From positions 62,001 to 126,000 of the forward strand of contig NZ_STGF01000005.1 in the NCBI RefSeq assembly GCF_005222705.1: a stretch of 64,000 nt of DNA. Direction: 5' to 3'. Positions 15,318-24,060 of this stretch are shown here, piece by piece. Under the pieces are notes generated by a model. That model saw only the letters and a list, made by a program, of their open reading frames with translations. It was not told the origin of the DNA and ran no database searches. A program made the translations under genes and the position numbers. Within the stretch, counting starts at the first letter, position 1. Each line of letters starts with the position of its first letter. The stretch comes from Paenibacillus sp. SY21-1. Its GTDB lineage: Bacteria > Bacillota > Bacilli > Paenibacillales > Paenibacillaceae.

Positions 15318-16365
15318 GGTATTTGCGGCAAAACGGCGACCCGCCGCAGCGGCAAAGTCGATAGGCGTATTGCTTGCCGCTATCGGCGTGCTGCTTATTT
15401 TCCATGTCGGTTTAGGCAAAACCTCGTTTTCTCCCGGGGAGGTGCTGGGCGCGCTGCTGTCTGAAGGAAATGACCCCTCAGCTCGGCATATCATTTGGAA
15501 TCTCAGGCTGCCGCGCGCGCTCGTGGCGATCGCTGCCGGAAGCATGCTGGGAGCGGCGGGTGCGATTCTGCAGGCCGTGATGCGCAATCCGCTTGTCGAG
15601 CCGGGACTGGTGGGCGCCTCCTCAGGCGCCGTGCTGCTGGCCGTTATTTGGCTAGCCTACGCTCCTGCAAATCTAGCTGGTGCAGTGCCTCTTCCTGTCA
15701 TTGCGTTGGCCGGCGGACTTGGGGCAGTCATGCTGGTGTATGCGCTAAATGCCGGACATCGCGGCAATCATGCCTCGCGGCTGGCGTTAAACGGGGTGCT
15801 GCTGACAGCGATTCTGCAATCGGCCGCTTCGCTCCTGCTATTAAAAAATCAGCAGGGCTTGTCCTCTCTTTTTTTATGGCTGTATGGCTCCTTGAACGGG
15901 AGGGGCTGGTCGAGCTGGGGAGCGATCTGGCCATGGGCTGCGGCCGGCCTGGTGATAGCGCTGGCCTATGCCCGACGCGCGGAGCTGCTGCAGCTAAGCG
16001 ATGAGAGCTCTACCGGGCTTGGTCTGTCAGCGGGCAGAGCACGATTTGCCCTGCTTGCTCTGGCAGCCGTCATGACCTCCGCTTCGGTTTCGGTGGTAGG
16101 CTCAATCGGTTTTATCGGGCTGATGGGACCGCATATTGCAGGGCAGCTCGTCGGGCGAAGGCCGCTGCTTCATTTCCCGGTCAGCGCCCTCGTCGCCGCC
16201 TTTCTGCTTCTTGCGGCGGATTGGATCGGTCAAAGCATCACGTTGTCCATTACGCTTCCGGGGATGGAGCATCGGGTCGCGACATTGCCGGCCGGAGCGG
16301 TAACTACGCTGCTTGGCGCGCCATTTTTTCTGTATTTGCTGCGGAAGTCGCTGATTTTCAAGTAA
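15304..16365 (+). CDS. FecCD-family ABC permease (second subunit)
   Basis: 353 residues from the GTG at 15304, chosen because GGGGAGAGG lies just upstream and the overlap with the previous gene is then short. It carries WNLRLPRALVAIAAGSMLGAAGAILQAVMRNPLVEPGLVGASSGAVL and GFIGLMGPHIAGQLVGRRP, as in FecD/BtuC proteins. It ends the operon. No ATP-binding subunit gene follows: the next gene, 150 bp on, is a cyclic-di-GMP protein. The ATPase must come from elsewhere, as is known for some siderophore systems (for example shared FhuC/YusV). Confidence 0.9.
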   Translation: MAGFRVFAAKRRPAAAAKSIGVLLAAIGVLLIFHVGLGKTSFSPGEVLGALLSEGNDPSARHIIWNLRLPRALVAIAAGSMLGAAGAILQAVMRNPLVEPGLVGASSGAVLLAVIWLAYAPANLAGAVPLPVIALAGGLGAVMLVYALNAGHRGNHASRLALNGVLLTAILQSAASLLLLKNQQGLSSLFLWLYGSLNGRGWSSWGAIWPWAAAGLVIALAYARRAELLQLSDESSTGLGLSAGRARFALLALAAVMTSASVSVVGSIGFIGLMGPHIAGQLVGRRPLLHFPVSALVAAFLLLAADWIGQSITLSITLPGMEHRVATLPAGAVTTLLGAPFFLYLLRKSLIFK

Positions 16366-16541
16366 ACGGGTACCCTGCCGGGAAAAATAACATAAAGGAT
16401 CATATCCAATAGTAGCCTCCGTATCCCATGTCCAAAAATGTTGTGACTCTAAAAACATTTTTCAGAAACTTTTTAAATGGATTGTGTATAATAGAGTAGT
16501 GCAAATGACATAGATTCTGGATGCGGAAAAGAGGACACAAT

Positions 16542-18989
16542 ATGGAGCATGTTCATGGGTCTTACGATGGCTCTTTAGTTATTTTCTCCTACATTATAGC
16601 AGTTTTGGCATCTTTTACGGCGCTTGATCTGGCCGGCAGGGTGAGCAGCGGCAATAAAAGCACGCGCCAGGGCTGGCTGCTGTTTGGCGCATGCGCCATG
16701 GGAATGGGCATATGGTCCATGCATTTTGTCGGCATGCTGGCGTTTTCGCTGCCGATTACGGTCGAATACGATCTCGTAGTGGTCCTTGTGTCCGTGCTGG
16801 CGGCAATAGCAGGCTCTTATGGCGCGCTCTATATCGTGAGCCGGAATCGGCTGAATGTGTCGAGACTGCTCATTGGCGGAGCTTTATTGGCTACGGGCGT
16901 GTCCATCATGCATTACGCCGGAATGGCGGCGATGCTGATTGAGATTACCTACAAGCCTGGCATCTTTTTGCTGTCCATTCTGATTGCGGCAGTCGCGTCG
17001 ATAGCGGCATTGTGGCTCGCCTTTTACTTCCGCTTTGGGGGCTTGAAGCATGGAATTTGGAAGAAGCTGGGCAGCGGCCTGATTATGGGGGCGGCTATTT
17101 CTGGCATGCACTATACGGGCATGGCGGCGGCCAACTTCCACATCGGGGAGAAAGCGGCGTTTTTCTACGGAGTCGTGCTTCAGGATGGCTGGCTAGCCTA
17201 CTTGATCATTGGAGGCACGCTATTGACCCTGGGGCTTTCTTTATTCAGCATTTACGTGTCCAAGCAGCTTGCAGGCAAAGATATGGAGCTGTTCCAAAAC
17301 GAGAAATGGTACCGGTCACTCTATGAGAATAACCAGGACGGCATTTTTTCGGTCGATGTGAATTATCGCATTATTAGCTGCAACTCGGCAGCGCTTGAAA
17401 TTGTGGGACTGGAGCATAGCCAGGTGTATCGCCAGAAGGTGGATCAGCTTATACACATTATTGTCCCCGAGCAGCGCGCCGACATGTTGGAAAAGTTCCG
17501 GCAAGCGTTCAAGGGGGAGACGATCACCGGGGAAGCGACGATCGAGCGTCCCGACGGCAGCAAGGTCTCTGTCAGCTATACGAATGCGCCCGTCATTTTT
17601 TATGAACAGGTGGTCGGAACATATGTGATTTTCAAGGACATTACAACGGAGAAGCAAGCCGAGGCTAAGGTCAAGCATCTGGCCTTTCACGACGAGCTCA
17701 CCGGTCTGCCTAACCGTCGTTTGTTCAATCAGAGCATTCAAGACGCGATCGAGGAAAGCCGGAGCTGCGGCCAGCCGTTTGCCGTGATGGTGCTTGATAT
17801 CGACCGCTTCAAAATGATTAACGATTCGCTTGGGCATACATACGGAGATTTTTTCCTCAAGGAGGTAAGCAAGCGGATTTCAGAATGTACCGCCAATAAA
17901 AACATTATGCTTGCGCGTATGGGCGGCGATGAGTTTACGCTTCTGTATCTCGGCTTTAAGCAAGAGCTTGAGGTGACCTCCTTTGTCGAGAACGTCATCG
18001 AGCGCATTCAGGTGCCTTACCGGCTTAAAGATAACGATTTCTACGTTTCAGCGAGCATTGGCATCGCCATTTTCCCCGAGCATGGCGATGATGCGGAGCA
18101 GCTGCTCAAAAACGCAGACACGGCCATGTATGAAGTGAAGAAAAAAGGCAAAAACGGCTTCGCATTTTTCTCCAGCCAGCTTGACGAGCAGCTTGCCGCC
18201 AAAATCGAGCTCGAAAGTGATTTGCGCAAAGCGATTGAACGCGGCGAGCTTATGCTCCATTACCAGCCGCAAATTCGGGCGAATGATTTGGCAATGGTTG
18301 GCGTCGAAGCGCTGGTACGCTGGAAGCATCCGGAGAAGGGCATGCTGTCGCCCGGCTTGTTCATTCCCATCGCGGAGGAGACGGGATTGATCTATGACAT
18401 CGGAACCTGGGTGCTGCGGGAAGCATGCTCCCAGATGAAGCGCTGGCACGACGAGGGCGGACCGCTCATTCCGGTTTCCGTCAATTTGTCCTCCCAGCAG
18501 TTTCATCAGCCGCTGCTGGTCGAATATATCATCAATATATTGAACGAGACGGGACTTCCTGCGGAGTATCTGGATTTGGAAATTACCGAAAGCATGATGA
18601 TGGATGCGGAGGTATCGGCAAGCATCCTCAGACAGCTGCATGAGCGCGGCATTAAAATCAGTCTGGATGACTTCGGAACAGGATACAGCTCACTCAGCTA
18701 CCTGAAGATGTTCCCGATTCACAAGCTGAAAATCGACCGTTCCTTTATTCGCGACATTACGCAGAACCAGAATGATAAGGCGATAGTGGCGACGATCATT
18801 TCCATGGCTCAAAACTTGAATATGGAGGTTATTGCGGAAGGCATTGAAACGAAGGATCAGCTCGATATTCTCACCGATCGGGACTGCGGCAACATTCAGG
18901 GCTACTACTTCAGCAAGCCGTTGTCGGCTACGGATGTGGAGGAGGCGTTTTTTGTTCCCGGGAGGGCATCGGCCGTCAAGCAGGCTTAG
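16542..18989 (+). CDS. MHYT-PAS-GGDEF-EAL membrane protein for cyclic-di-GMP turnover
   Basis: 815 residues from the ATG at 16542 (SD AGAGGAC). About seven N-terminal helices contain three MHYT-type repeats (MHFVGM, MHYAGM, MHYTGM), a sensor thought to bind a metal or a small gas. A PAS domain (about 265-375), a diguanylate cyclase domain with intact GGDEF, and a phosphodiesterase domain with EALVRW and the ITESMMM and DDFGTGYSS stretches follow. Both catalytic sites look competent, so the protein could make or destroy c-di-GMP. It is monocistronic, with TATAAT at 16487-16492. Confidence 0.93.
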   Translation: MEHVHGSYDGSLVIFSYIIAVLASFTALDLAGRVSSGNKSTRQGWLLFGACAMGMGIWSMHFVGMLAFSLPITVEYDLVVVLVSVLAAIAGSYGALYIVSRNRLNVSRLLIGGALLATGVSIMHYAGMAAMLIEITYKPGIFLLSILIAAVASIAALWLAFYFRFGGLKHGIWKKLGSGLIMGAAISGMHYTGMAAANFHIGEKAAFFYGVVLQDGWLAYLIIGGTLLTLGLSLFSIYVSKQLAGKDMELFQNEKWYRSLYENNQDGIFSVDVNYRIISCNSAALEIVGLEHSQVYRQKVDQLIHIIVPEQRADMLEKFRQAFKGETITGEATIERPDGSKVSVSYTNAPVIFYEQVVGTYVIFKDITTEKQAEAKVKHLAFHDELTGLPNRRLFNQSIQDAIEESRSCGQPFAVMVLDIDRFKMINDSLGHTYGDFFLKEVSKRISECTANKNIMLARMGGDEFTLLYLGFKQELEVTSFVENVIERIQVPYRLKDNDFYVSASIGIAIFPEHGDDAEQLLKNADTAMYEVKKKGKNGFAFFSSQLDEQLAAKIELESDLRKAIERGELMLHYQPQIRANDLAMVGVEALVRWKHPEKGMLSPGLFIPIAEETGLIYDIGTWVLREACSQMKRWHDEGGPLIPVSVNLSSQQFHQPLLVEYIINILNETGLPAEYLDLEITESMMMDAEVSASILRQLHERGIKISLDDFGTGYSSLSYLKMFPIHKLKIDRSFIRDITQNQNDKAIVATIISMAQNLNMEVIAEGIETKDQLDILTDRDCGNIQGYYFSKPLSATDVEEAFFVPGRASAVKQA

Positions 18990-19005
18990 CCGTTCCATTG
19001 CCGCA

Positions 19006-19212
19006 TTAACGTTTCTGCTTTGTTTCGGCTTCCTCAGCCAGCGCTTGTTGAACGCAGCTAAGACAAATGCAAGCTTTTCCTTGAAGCGAGGTTGGTACGC
19101 GTTCCAGCAGCTGCTGCGGAATGTTGATAGAAAAGCACCAGCAGTCCTTGGGAGCGGACGCATCGGTCATGGCGCAGCCGTTTGGCTGCCGGCAAACCGG
19201 ACAAGTCATCAT
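19006..19212 (-). CDS. Cysteine-rich CWC-type small protein
   Basis: 68 residues starting at the ATG at 19212 behind AAAGGAGG; an alternative ATG is the next codon. It contains CPVC, NGC, a central DCWCF and a later CICLSC, the pattern of the cysteine-rich CWC family, likely a small zinc-binding fold. Function unknown. It is convergent with the GGDEF-EAL gene. Confidence 0.8.
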   Translation of the reverse strand: MMTCPVCRQPNGCAMTDASAPKDCWCFSINIPQQLLERVPTSLQGKACICLSCVQQALAEEAETKQKR

Positions 19213-19241
19213 TGCAGCCTCCTTTATGTTCATAATGATTA

Positions 19242-19290
19242 TAAGGGCTTTCCGCAGAGCGATGACCGCTTCTTGCCGGAAAGCCCTTTG
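19242..19290 (-). terminator. Hairpin after the HAD gene
   Basis: AAGGGCTTTCCG and CGGAAAGCCCTT form a 12-bp stem between the HAD gene and the CWC gene. It probably ends the HAD transcript on the minus strand. The T tract is poor. An ATAATGATTATAA word resembling half a Fur box lies beside it, near 19232-19245. Confidence 0.45.
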
Positions 19291-19344
19291 CGTGTATCGG
19301 CCGATCGGCCGCGGCTCTTGCTACTAACAGGAAGGAAGAAGCGG

Positions 19345-20145
19345 TTACTCTGCCTTCAGAACAAACTTTTCTATGACGTGTCGCACGCCTTCTTCATTGT
19401 TGGTGAGCGTTACATAGTCCGCAATATCCTTCAGCGATTGGATGGCGTTGCCCATCGCAACCCCGAGTCCCGCAGCCTGTATCATTTCATTGTCGTTCCA
19501 AGCGTCGCCAATGGCGATGGTCTCCTCCATCGAGCAGCCGATATGCTCGGCCATAAACCGCAGAGCATGGCCTTTGGTCCCTTCCTTGTGCATAAATTCA
19601 AGGTAATGGGCTTTCGATTTGGTAATATGGACACGGTCGCCGATTAACGGGGCTAGCTCTTCGGCAACCCGATCGAGACGGTCGGGATCGTCAATGATCA
19701 GCATTTTGTTCATCGGAAAATCCAGCAGCTTATTGAAATCGGGTTCTATTTTGTAAGGGATGTTGGAGAGCTTGGAGTACGCCTTGATCTTGTCGTTATC
19801 CTCGGTCCCGTACAGCTCGTCGTCGACATACAATTGAAGATGAAGCCCGTTTGCCTCTGCATAAGCGTGGAGCTCCTTGGCCGCATCGATCGGAACGCTG
19901 CGCTCGTACAGCACCTGCCCGTCCAACAGAGTTTTGACGAGGGCTCCCTGATAAGTAATAATAGGAACATTAAGTTCAATTTGTTTGGCGATTTTCTGAG
20001 CGGAAGCAAACATCCGTCCGGTGGCAAGCGTAACGAGAACGCCTTGGGCTATTGCGGCCTCCAGCGCTCGTTTCGTTCCTTCGGTTACGATGATCTCATC
20101 AGTTAACAGCGTATCGTCAACATCAATGGCAATTAGTTTATACAT
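19345..20145 (-). CDS. Cof-type HAD-IIB phosphatase
   Basis: 266 residues, cytosolic. HAD motifs: I is DVDDTLL (residues 8-14), II is TLATGR, III is the Lys in TKGHAL, and IV is GDAWNDNEM. The cap is of the type IIB class. Such enzymes dephosphorylate sugar phosphates or cofactors (FMN, PLP) with loose specificity. It is flanked by unrelated genes; substrate not predictable. Confidence 0.92.
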   Translation of the reverse strand: MYKLIAIDVDDTLLTDEIIVTEGTKRALEAAIAQGVLVTLATGRMFASAQKIAKQIELNVPIITYQGALVKTLLDGQVLYERSVPIDAAKELHAYAEANGLHLQLYVDDELYGTEDNDKIKAYSKLSNIPYKIEPDFNKLLDFPMNKMLIIDDPDRLDRVAEELAPLIGDRVHITKSKAHYLEFMHKEGTKGHALRFMAEHIGCSMEETIAIGDAWNDNEMIQAAGLGVAMGNAIQSLKDIADYVTLTNNEEGVRHVIEKFVLKAE

Positions 20146-20301
20146 GCGGCAGGTAAGGCTCCTCTCGGTTTCTCTGTAAGTTCTGGAATAGGTTGATTGT
20201 AGCTAAAATACTGCAGAGATACAAGAGTCGGCCAAGAGCTTGAGACGCATGCAGAAACGAGATTGCAGGTCTATCACGCAGCCGGATAAGGAGATGAACA
20301 G

Positions 20302-21720
20302 ATGAGCTCGTTTAAGTCGGAAGATGCGCAGCGTCGCTTTGCGGCCTATTGCCTGTTTGGAGCGGTTGTGTGCGTTGCGCTCGGTTTTGCGCTCGGATAC
20401 ATGTGGCTGAACAGCCGTTACCCGATGCTCAAAGAGCCGGTTTTCCAGCAGTTCAACGCGTCGTACAAAAAGATCAACAATGATTATTTGAATGGAGCGG
20501 AGGCCAAGGATCTGCTGAACGGTGCGACTGCGGGAATGGTCGCATCGCTTGAAGACCCGTATTCCCGCTATTATGCCGAAGAAAAAGGCAATGCCTATAC
20601 CCAATCCTACGAAGGAGAAATTTACGGAATCGGGGCCGACATCAGGGAGGAAGAAGGGCAGTTTGTTATTTCCGGGCTGACAAAGGGAGCGCCGGCCGAG
20701 CGCGGCGGACTGCTGCCGGGCGATGCGATCGTGAAGGTCGACCAGACGGAAATCAAGGATCAGGATTTTCAGGGGCTGTTGAACCTTGTCAGAGGCGAGG
20801 AGGGAACAGAGGTCACGCTTCAGGTCGAGCGTCCCGGACAAGCGGAGCGTATTACGATTACGCTGAAGCGTGAAGCCATTCCGATTCATACCGTTGCAGG
20901 GGAAATGCTTGAGAATGGAATCGCGCATATTACGATCAGCCGGTTCGCGGAAAAAACGGCGGACGAATTCCAAACTACGCTGAAGGAGCTTCAGGAGAGC
21001 GCGGAGCTAAAGGGACTGCTGCTCGATATGCGCTCCAATCCGGGAGGCTTGCTGATTCCCACGCTTGAAATTGCCAATACGCTTATACCAAAAAATAAGG
21101 TTATTCTGAACGTAGTGTACAAAAACGAGCGTCAGACGGTTACCTATAAATCGAAGCAGCAGAAGGAATGGACCGTTCCGATCGTTGTGCTGGTCAACGG
21201 CCAGTCGGCAAGCGCCAGCGAGGTGCTTACGGCAGCTCTGAAGGAGTCCGCAGGAGCCAAAGTGGTCGGCGAGCAGACCTACGGCAAAGGCGTCGTGCAG
21301 GCATTCAAGCAGTTCAAGGACGGTTCCGTGCTCAGTCTGACTGAGGCGCAGTGGAAGACGCCGGGCGGAACATGGATTAACGAAGAGGGCGTTGCGCCCG
21401 ATTACAAGGTGGAGCTGCCGGCGTATACGAAGCTCAGGCCGCTGGCCATCGGAACCGAAATGTCGCTTGGCAGCTACGGTGAGGACGTCAAGACTGTGCA
21501 AGCGATGCTGAAGGAGCTTGGCTATGCTTCCCAAGGGATAGACGGCTTGTTCGACGAGCATACGGTTGCCGCGCTTCGCATGTTTCAAACGGCCCAGAAG
21601 CTAGAGCCGACCGGAGCATTTAACGATAAAACCGGCTATCGTCTGCTGGAGCTGTTGAAGGAAAAGCTCCATAACGAGGATACTCAAATCGAAAAGGGCG
21701 TTGAACTGCTGAGCTCATAA
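20302..21720 (+). CDS. S41 carboxyl-terminal processing protease (CtpA/CtpB-like)
   Basis: 472 residues. An N-terminal membrane anchor (residues about 14-33), a PDZ domain (about 105-190), the S41 domain with catalytic Ser in NGQSASASEVL and Lys in TYGKGVVQAF, and a C-terminal peptidoglycan-binding domain (about 390-450; LGSYGEDVKTVQAMLKELGY) follow the usual Bacillus CtpA order. It acts outside the membrane, trimming or degrading proteins near the wall. CtpB paralogues control sporulation sigma-K, but identity as CtpB is not established. SD AAGGAG. Confidence 0.93.
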   Translation: MSSFKSEDAQRRFAAYCLFGAVVCVALGFALGYMWLNSRYPMLKEPVFQQFNASYKKINNDYLNGAEAKDLLNGATAGMVASLEDPYSRYYAEEKGNAYTQSYEGEIYGIGADIREEEGQFVISGLTKGAPAERGGLLPGDAIVKVDQTEIKDQDFQGLLNLVRGEEGTEVTLQVERPGQAERITITLKREAIPIHTVAGEMLENGIAHITISRFAEKTADEFQTTLKELQESAELKGLLLDMRSNPGGLLIPTLEIANTLIPKNKVILNVVYKNERQTVTYKSKQQKEWTVPIVVLVNGQSASASEVLTAALKESAGAKVVGEQTYGKGVVQAFKQFKDGSVLSLTEAQWKTPGGTWINEEGVAPDYKVELPAYTKLRPLAIGTEMSLGSYGEDVKTVQAMLKELGYASQGIDGLFDEHTVAALRMFQTAQKLEPTGAFNDKTGYRLLELLKEKLHNEDTQIEKGVELLSS

Positions 21721-21728
21721 AAATTCCA

Positions 21729-21757
21729 TTGACAACGATGGTGATAATCATTATCAT
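21729..21757 (+). promoter_or_regulatory. Promoter with a perfect Fur box
   Basis: TTGACA (21729-21734), 17 bp, TATCAT (21752-21757). The spacer and -10 carry TGATAAT-C-ATTATCA (21742-21756), a perfect match to the Bacillus 7-1-7 Fur box. It governs the DUF1450 gene and possibly, by readthrough, ferritin. It leaves a 5' leader of roughly 140 nt. Confidence 0.85.
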
Positions 21758-21901
21758 CTAATAGGAAGCAAAGCCTTCTTTGTGCAGCCATAAGCCGATA
21801 TTGCGTGCGAGTGCAGGCGCTCCTTCTCTTTCTAAGCGAAATAGAAGCGATTGCCGTCAAAGAGGGGTGCCAGCCTATTTCGCTTGTATGGGGTGAACCA
21901 C

Positions 21902-22123
21902 TTGAAAAAAATCAAGTATTGCAAAAGAAACATGGCTAACGGGACAGCCTCGGCTTTTAAAGCGATGAAGGAAAAGTATCCTGACATCAAGCAGAAAAAA
22001 AGCGATTGTCTTGGCCATTGCAAAACCTGCAAGCTGGAATGCTTTGTTGTCGTTAAATCAAAGGCTGTAAGCGCACCGTCTGCCGGCAAGCTGTATAAGC
22101 GGTTAAAGAAGCTGATTGGATAA
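21902..22123 (+). CDS. DUF1450 (YuzB-like) small cysteine protein, Fur-controlled
   Basis: 73 residues from a TTG at 21902 behind GGGGTGA; an ATG at 21932 would give a 63-residue form. The Cys pattern YCKRN...DCLGHCKTCKLECF is that of DUF1450 proteins, whose role is unknown. The lysine-rich ends and four clustered cysteines suggest a metal or Fe-S site. The perfect Fur box upstream shows it belongs to the iron-starvation response. Confidence 0.8.
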   Translation: MKKIKYCKRNMANGTASAFKAMKEKYPDIKQKKSDCLGHCKTCKLECFVVVKSKAVSAPSAGKLYKRLKKLIG

Positions 22124-22198
22124 TCTCGTCTGCTGCGGATTTAAGCTTTGCGAGCAGACAGCATGTGATCGATAGAGAACGGCTTGCGCCGATTAAGC

Positions 22199-22226
22199 AG
22201 AACGGCATTTGCCGTTCTTTTTTTTT
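22199..22226 (+). terminator. Terminator after the DUF1450 gene
   Basis: AGAACGGC-ATTT-GCCGTTCT followed by a run of eight or more T residues. Confidence 0.85.
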
Positions 22227-22269
22227 ATGTTAGAATAAGTACAAACTAGAAAAGCTGAGGTGCATAGCA

Positions 22270-22773
22270 ATGAATGACAAATTGGCAGAAGCTTTAAACG
22301 AACAAATGAATTTTGAGTTTTATTCGGCGCATGTGTACTTGGCGATGGCTGCCTATTGTTCCGGCGAAAGCCTGGACGGCTTTGCGAATTTCTTTATTGT
22401 GCAGGCTGAAGAAGAGCGATTCCACGGCATGAAAATATATAAGTTTCTCAACGACCGCGGCCGCCGCGCTACGCTGTCTGCGCTCGGAGAGCCTAAAAAC
22501 GACTACTCCTCGATTCTGGACTCGTTCGAGCACGGCTATGCGCATGAGCAGCAAAATACGGAGCGCTTCTACAAGCTGTCCGATCTGGCTATGAACGATC
22601 GCGAGCACGCGACAATCAACTTCCTCAAGTGGTTCATTGATGAGCAGGTAGAGGAAGAAGCGCTGTTCGACAATATCATCCACAAGCTGAAGCGCATTGA
22701 CAAGGACAGCAACGCTTTCTATATGCTTGATGCGGAGTTTGCAGCGCGCTCCTTCACGCCTCCAGCGCTGTAA
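22270..22773 (+). CDS. ftn: Ferritin
   Basis: 167 residues forming a four-helix bundle. Ferroxidase ligands are visible in the expected places: the Glu in QMNFEFYSAH, the E..H of EEERFHGMKIY, the Glu in EHGYAHEQQNTERFY, and EQVEEEALF. It stores iron as a 24-mer cage in the cytosol. It sits directly after a terminator and 44 bp from it, so it may use its own weak promoter. Placing it beside a Fur-controlled gene is sensible for iron homeostasis. Confidence 0.95.
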   Translation: MNDKLAEALNEQMNFEFYSAHVYLAMAAYCSGESLDGFANFFIVQAEEERFHGMKIYKFLNDRGRRATLSALGEPKNDYSSILDSFEHGYAHEQQNTERFYKLSDLAMNDREHATINFLKWFIDEQVEEEALFDNIIHKLKRIDKDSNAFYMLDAEFAARSFTPPAL

Positions 22774-22818
22774 GACGCTGCGAGTCTCTGCTCGCCGCAC
22801 GGCGCGGAAGCGATAAAG

Positions 22819-22866
22819 AGATGCCAGATTCGGCCTGTCGGCCGTTTATCCGGCATCTTTTTTTTG
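22819..22866 (+). terminator. Terminator after ferritin
   Basis: An outer stem AGATGCC/GGCATCT encloses a small CGGCC/GGCCG hairpin and is followed by nine T residues. Confidence 0.85.
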
Positions 22867-22979
22867 CGCTCTAAAGCGTATAAAGCCATAAAAGAATGCC
22901 AAAATCGAGGTATAGGTGCGGCTATATTTCTGATGTATAATTACGTGCATAGTAATTAAACATCTTTAATAAGTGGGCG

Positions 22980-24020
22980 GTGATTGAAATAAAGCTTCCG
23001 TTTGTGAATCCGAAATCGCTCGGAGAAATGATCAGGCAGCAAATCCGTACGGCGCTTTACTGCAATCGGGAAGCGACCAAGGTCGAGATCGCGCAAATGA
23101 CCGGACTGACCTTCCCGACGATCAGCAAAGCGGTAGAAGAGATGAGGAAGGGCGGCGAGGTGCTGCTGGCGGGAGTCGGCGAATCCGGCGGGGGGCGGCG
23201 ACCGCAAATTTACAGGCTGAATCCCGATTACCGGTATGGCTTGGCCGTATACCTGGAGAAGAACATAACCAAGTATACGGTGCTTAATTATGTCGGAGAC
23301 GTGGTTGCGGCAGAGAGCCGGGAAGGAGTGCTTCAGGACGGTCCTGCTGCGCTGGATAAGCAGATTGCCCGGTTGGTTGGGCTTTATCCGCCTATCTATG
23401 CGTTGACGTTCGGTGTTCCGGGAGCGGTTAAAGAGGGCAAGCTATTTCATATCCCGGGTTATGAGCGGTTTGAAGGCTATGATTTGCGAGCCGCCTACCG
23501 CAACAACTATTCGCTTATTGTACAGGTAGAGAATGATATGAATGCGACCGTGCTTGGCTATCATGACCGGCTGGACAATGACGAGCATGTATCGTTGGTT
23601 TATTTGTATTTCGGCATGAACGGCCCTGGCGCCGGAATCATAGTCAATGGCAGCCTGGTGCGCGGCAAAAGCGATTTTGCCGGGGAGATCGCTTGCATGC
23701 CTCTGTATGATAGCGGGACCTTCTCGGGCAGCATCCGGGCACACGCACATGAGGAAGCGGGCGCTCCTTGGAGGCCGGAAGTGACGGATGGCATAAGCCG
23801 GCTGGTTGCGGCGCTTACGACGGTGTTGAATCCGGACTTTTTTGTGTTTTGCAGCTTGAATGTAACCGATGACGATTTGATTGAAATAACCAGGCAATGC
23901 GCAGCATATGTGCCTGAGCAGCATCTGCCGGCATTAATCATTAGCGATTGGGAAGAGGATTATATGCACGGGTTAAAGCAGTTGACCATCCGCAATATGC
24001 TGGGGACCGGGGAGAACTGA
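22980..24020 (+). CDS. ROK-family transcriptional regulator (NagC/XylR type)
   Basis: 346 residues from a GTG at 22980 with a poor SD. The N-terminal winged HTH (KVEIAQMTGLTFPTISKAVEEM) is followed by a ROK/sugar-kinase-like domain with FGVPGAVKEGKL, VENDMNATVLGYH and the GKSDFAGEIACMPL segment. The usual ROK zinc-binding Cys motif (CxCGxxGC) is absent, so it is a regulator rather than a kinase. It is followed 40 bp later by an MFS transporter gene, which it probably controls in response to a sugar. Confidence 0.88.
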   Translation: MIEIKLPFVNPKSLGEMIRQQIRTALYCNREATKVEIAQMTGLTFPTISKAVEEMRKGGEVLLAGVGESGGGRRPQIYRLNPDYRYGLAVYLEKNITKYTVLNYVGDVVAAESREGVLQDGPAALDKQIARLVGLYPPIYALTFGVPGAVKEGKLFHIPGYERFEGYDLRAAYRNNYSLIVQVENDMNATVLGYHDRLDNDEHVSLVYLYFGMNGPGAGIIVNGSLVRGKSDFAGEIACMPLYDSGTFSGSIRAHAHEEAGAPWRPEVTDGISRLVAALTTVLNPDFFVFCSLNVTDDDLIEITRQCAAYVPEQHLPALIISDWEEDYMHGLKQLTIRNMLGTGEN

Positions 24021-24060
24021 CTGCTTGCGCAGCAGGATTTGCAGAGAAAGGAAATTTGCG

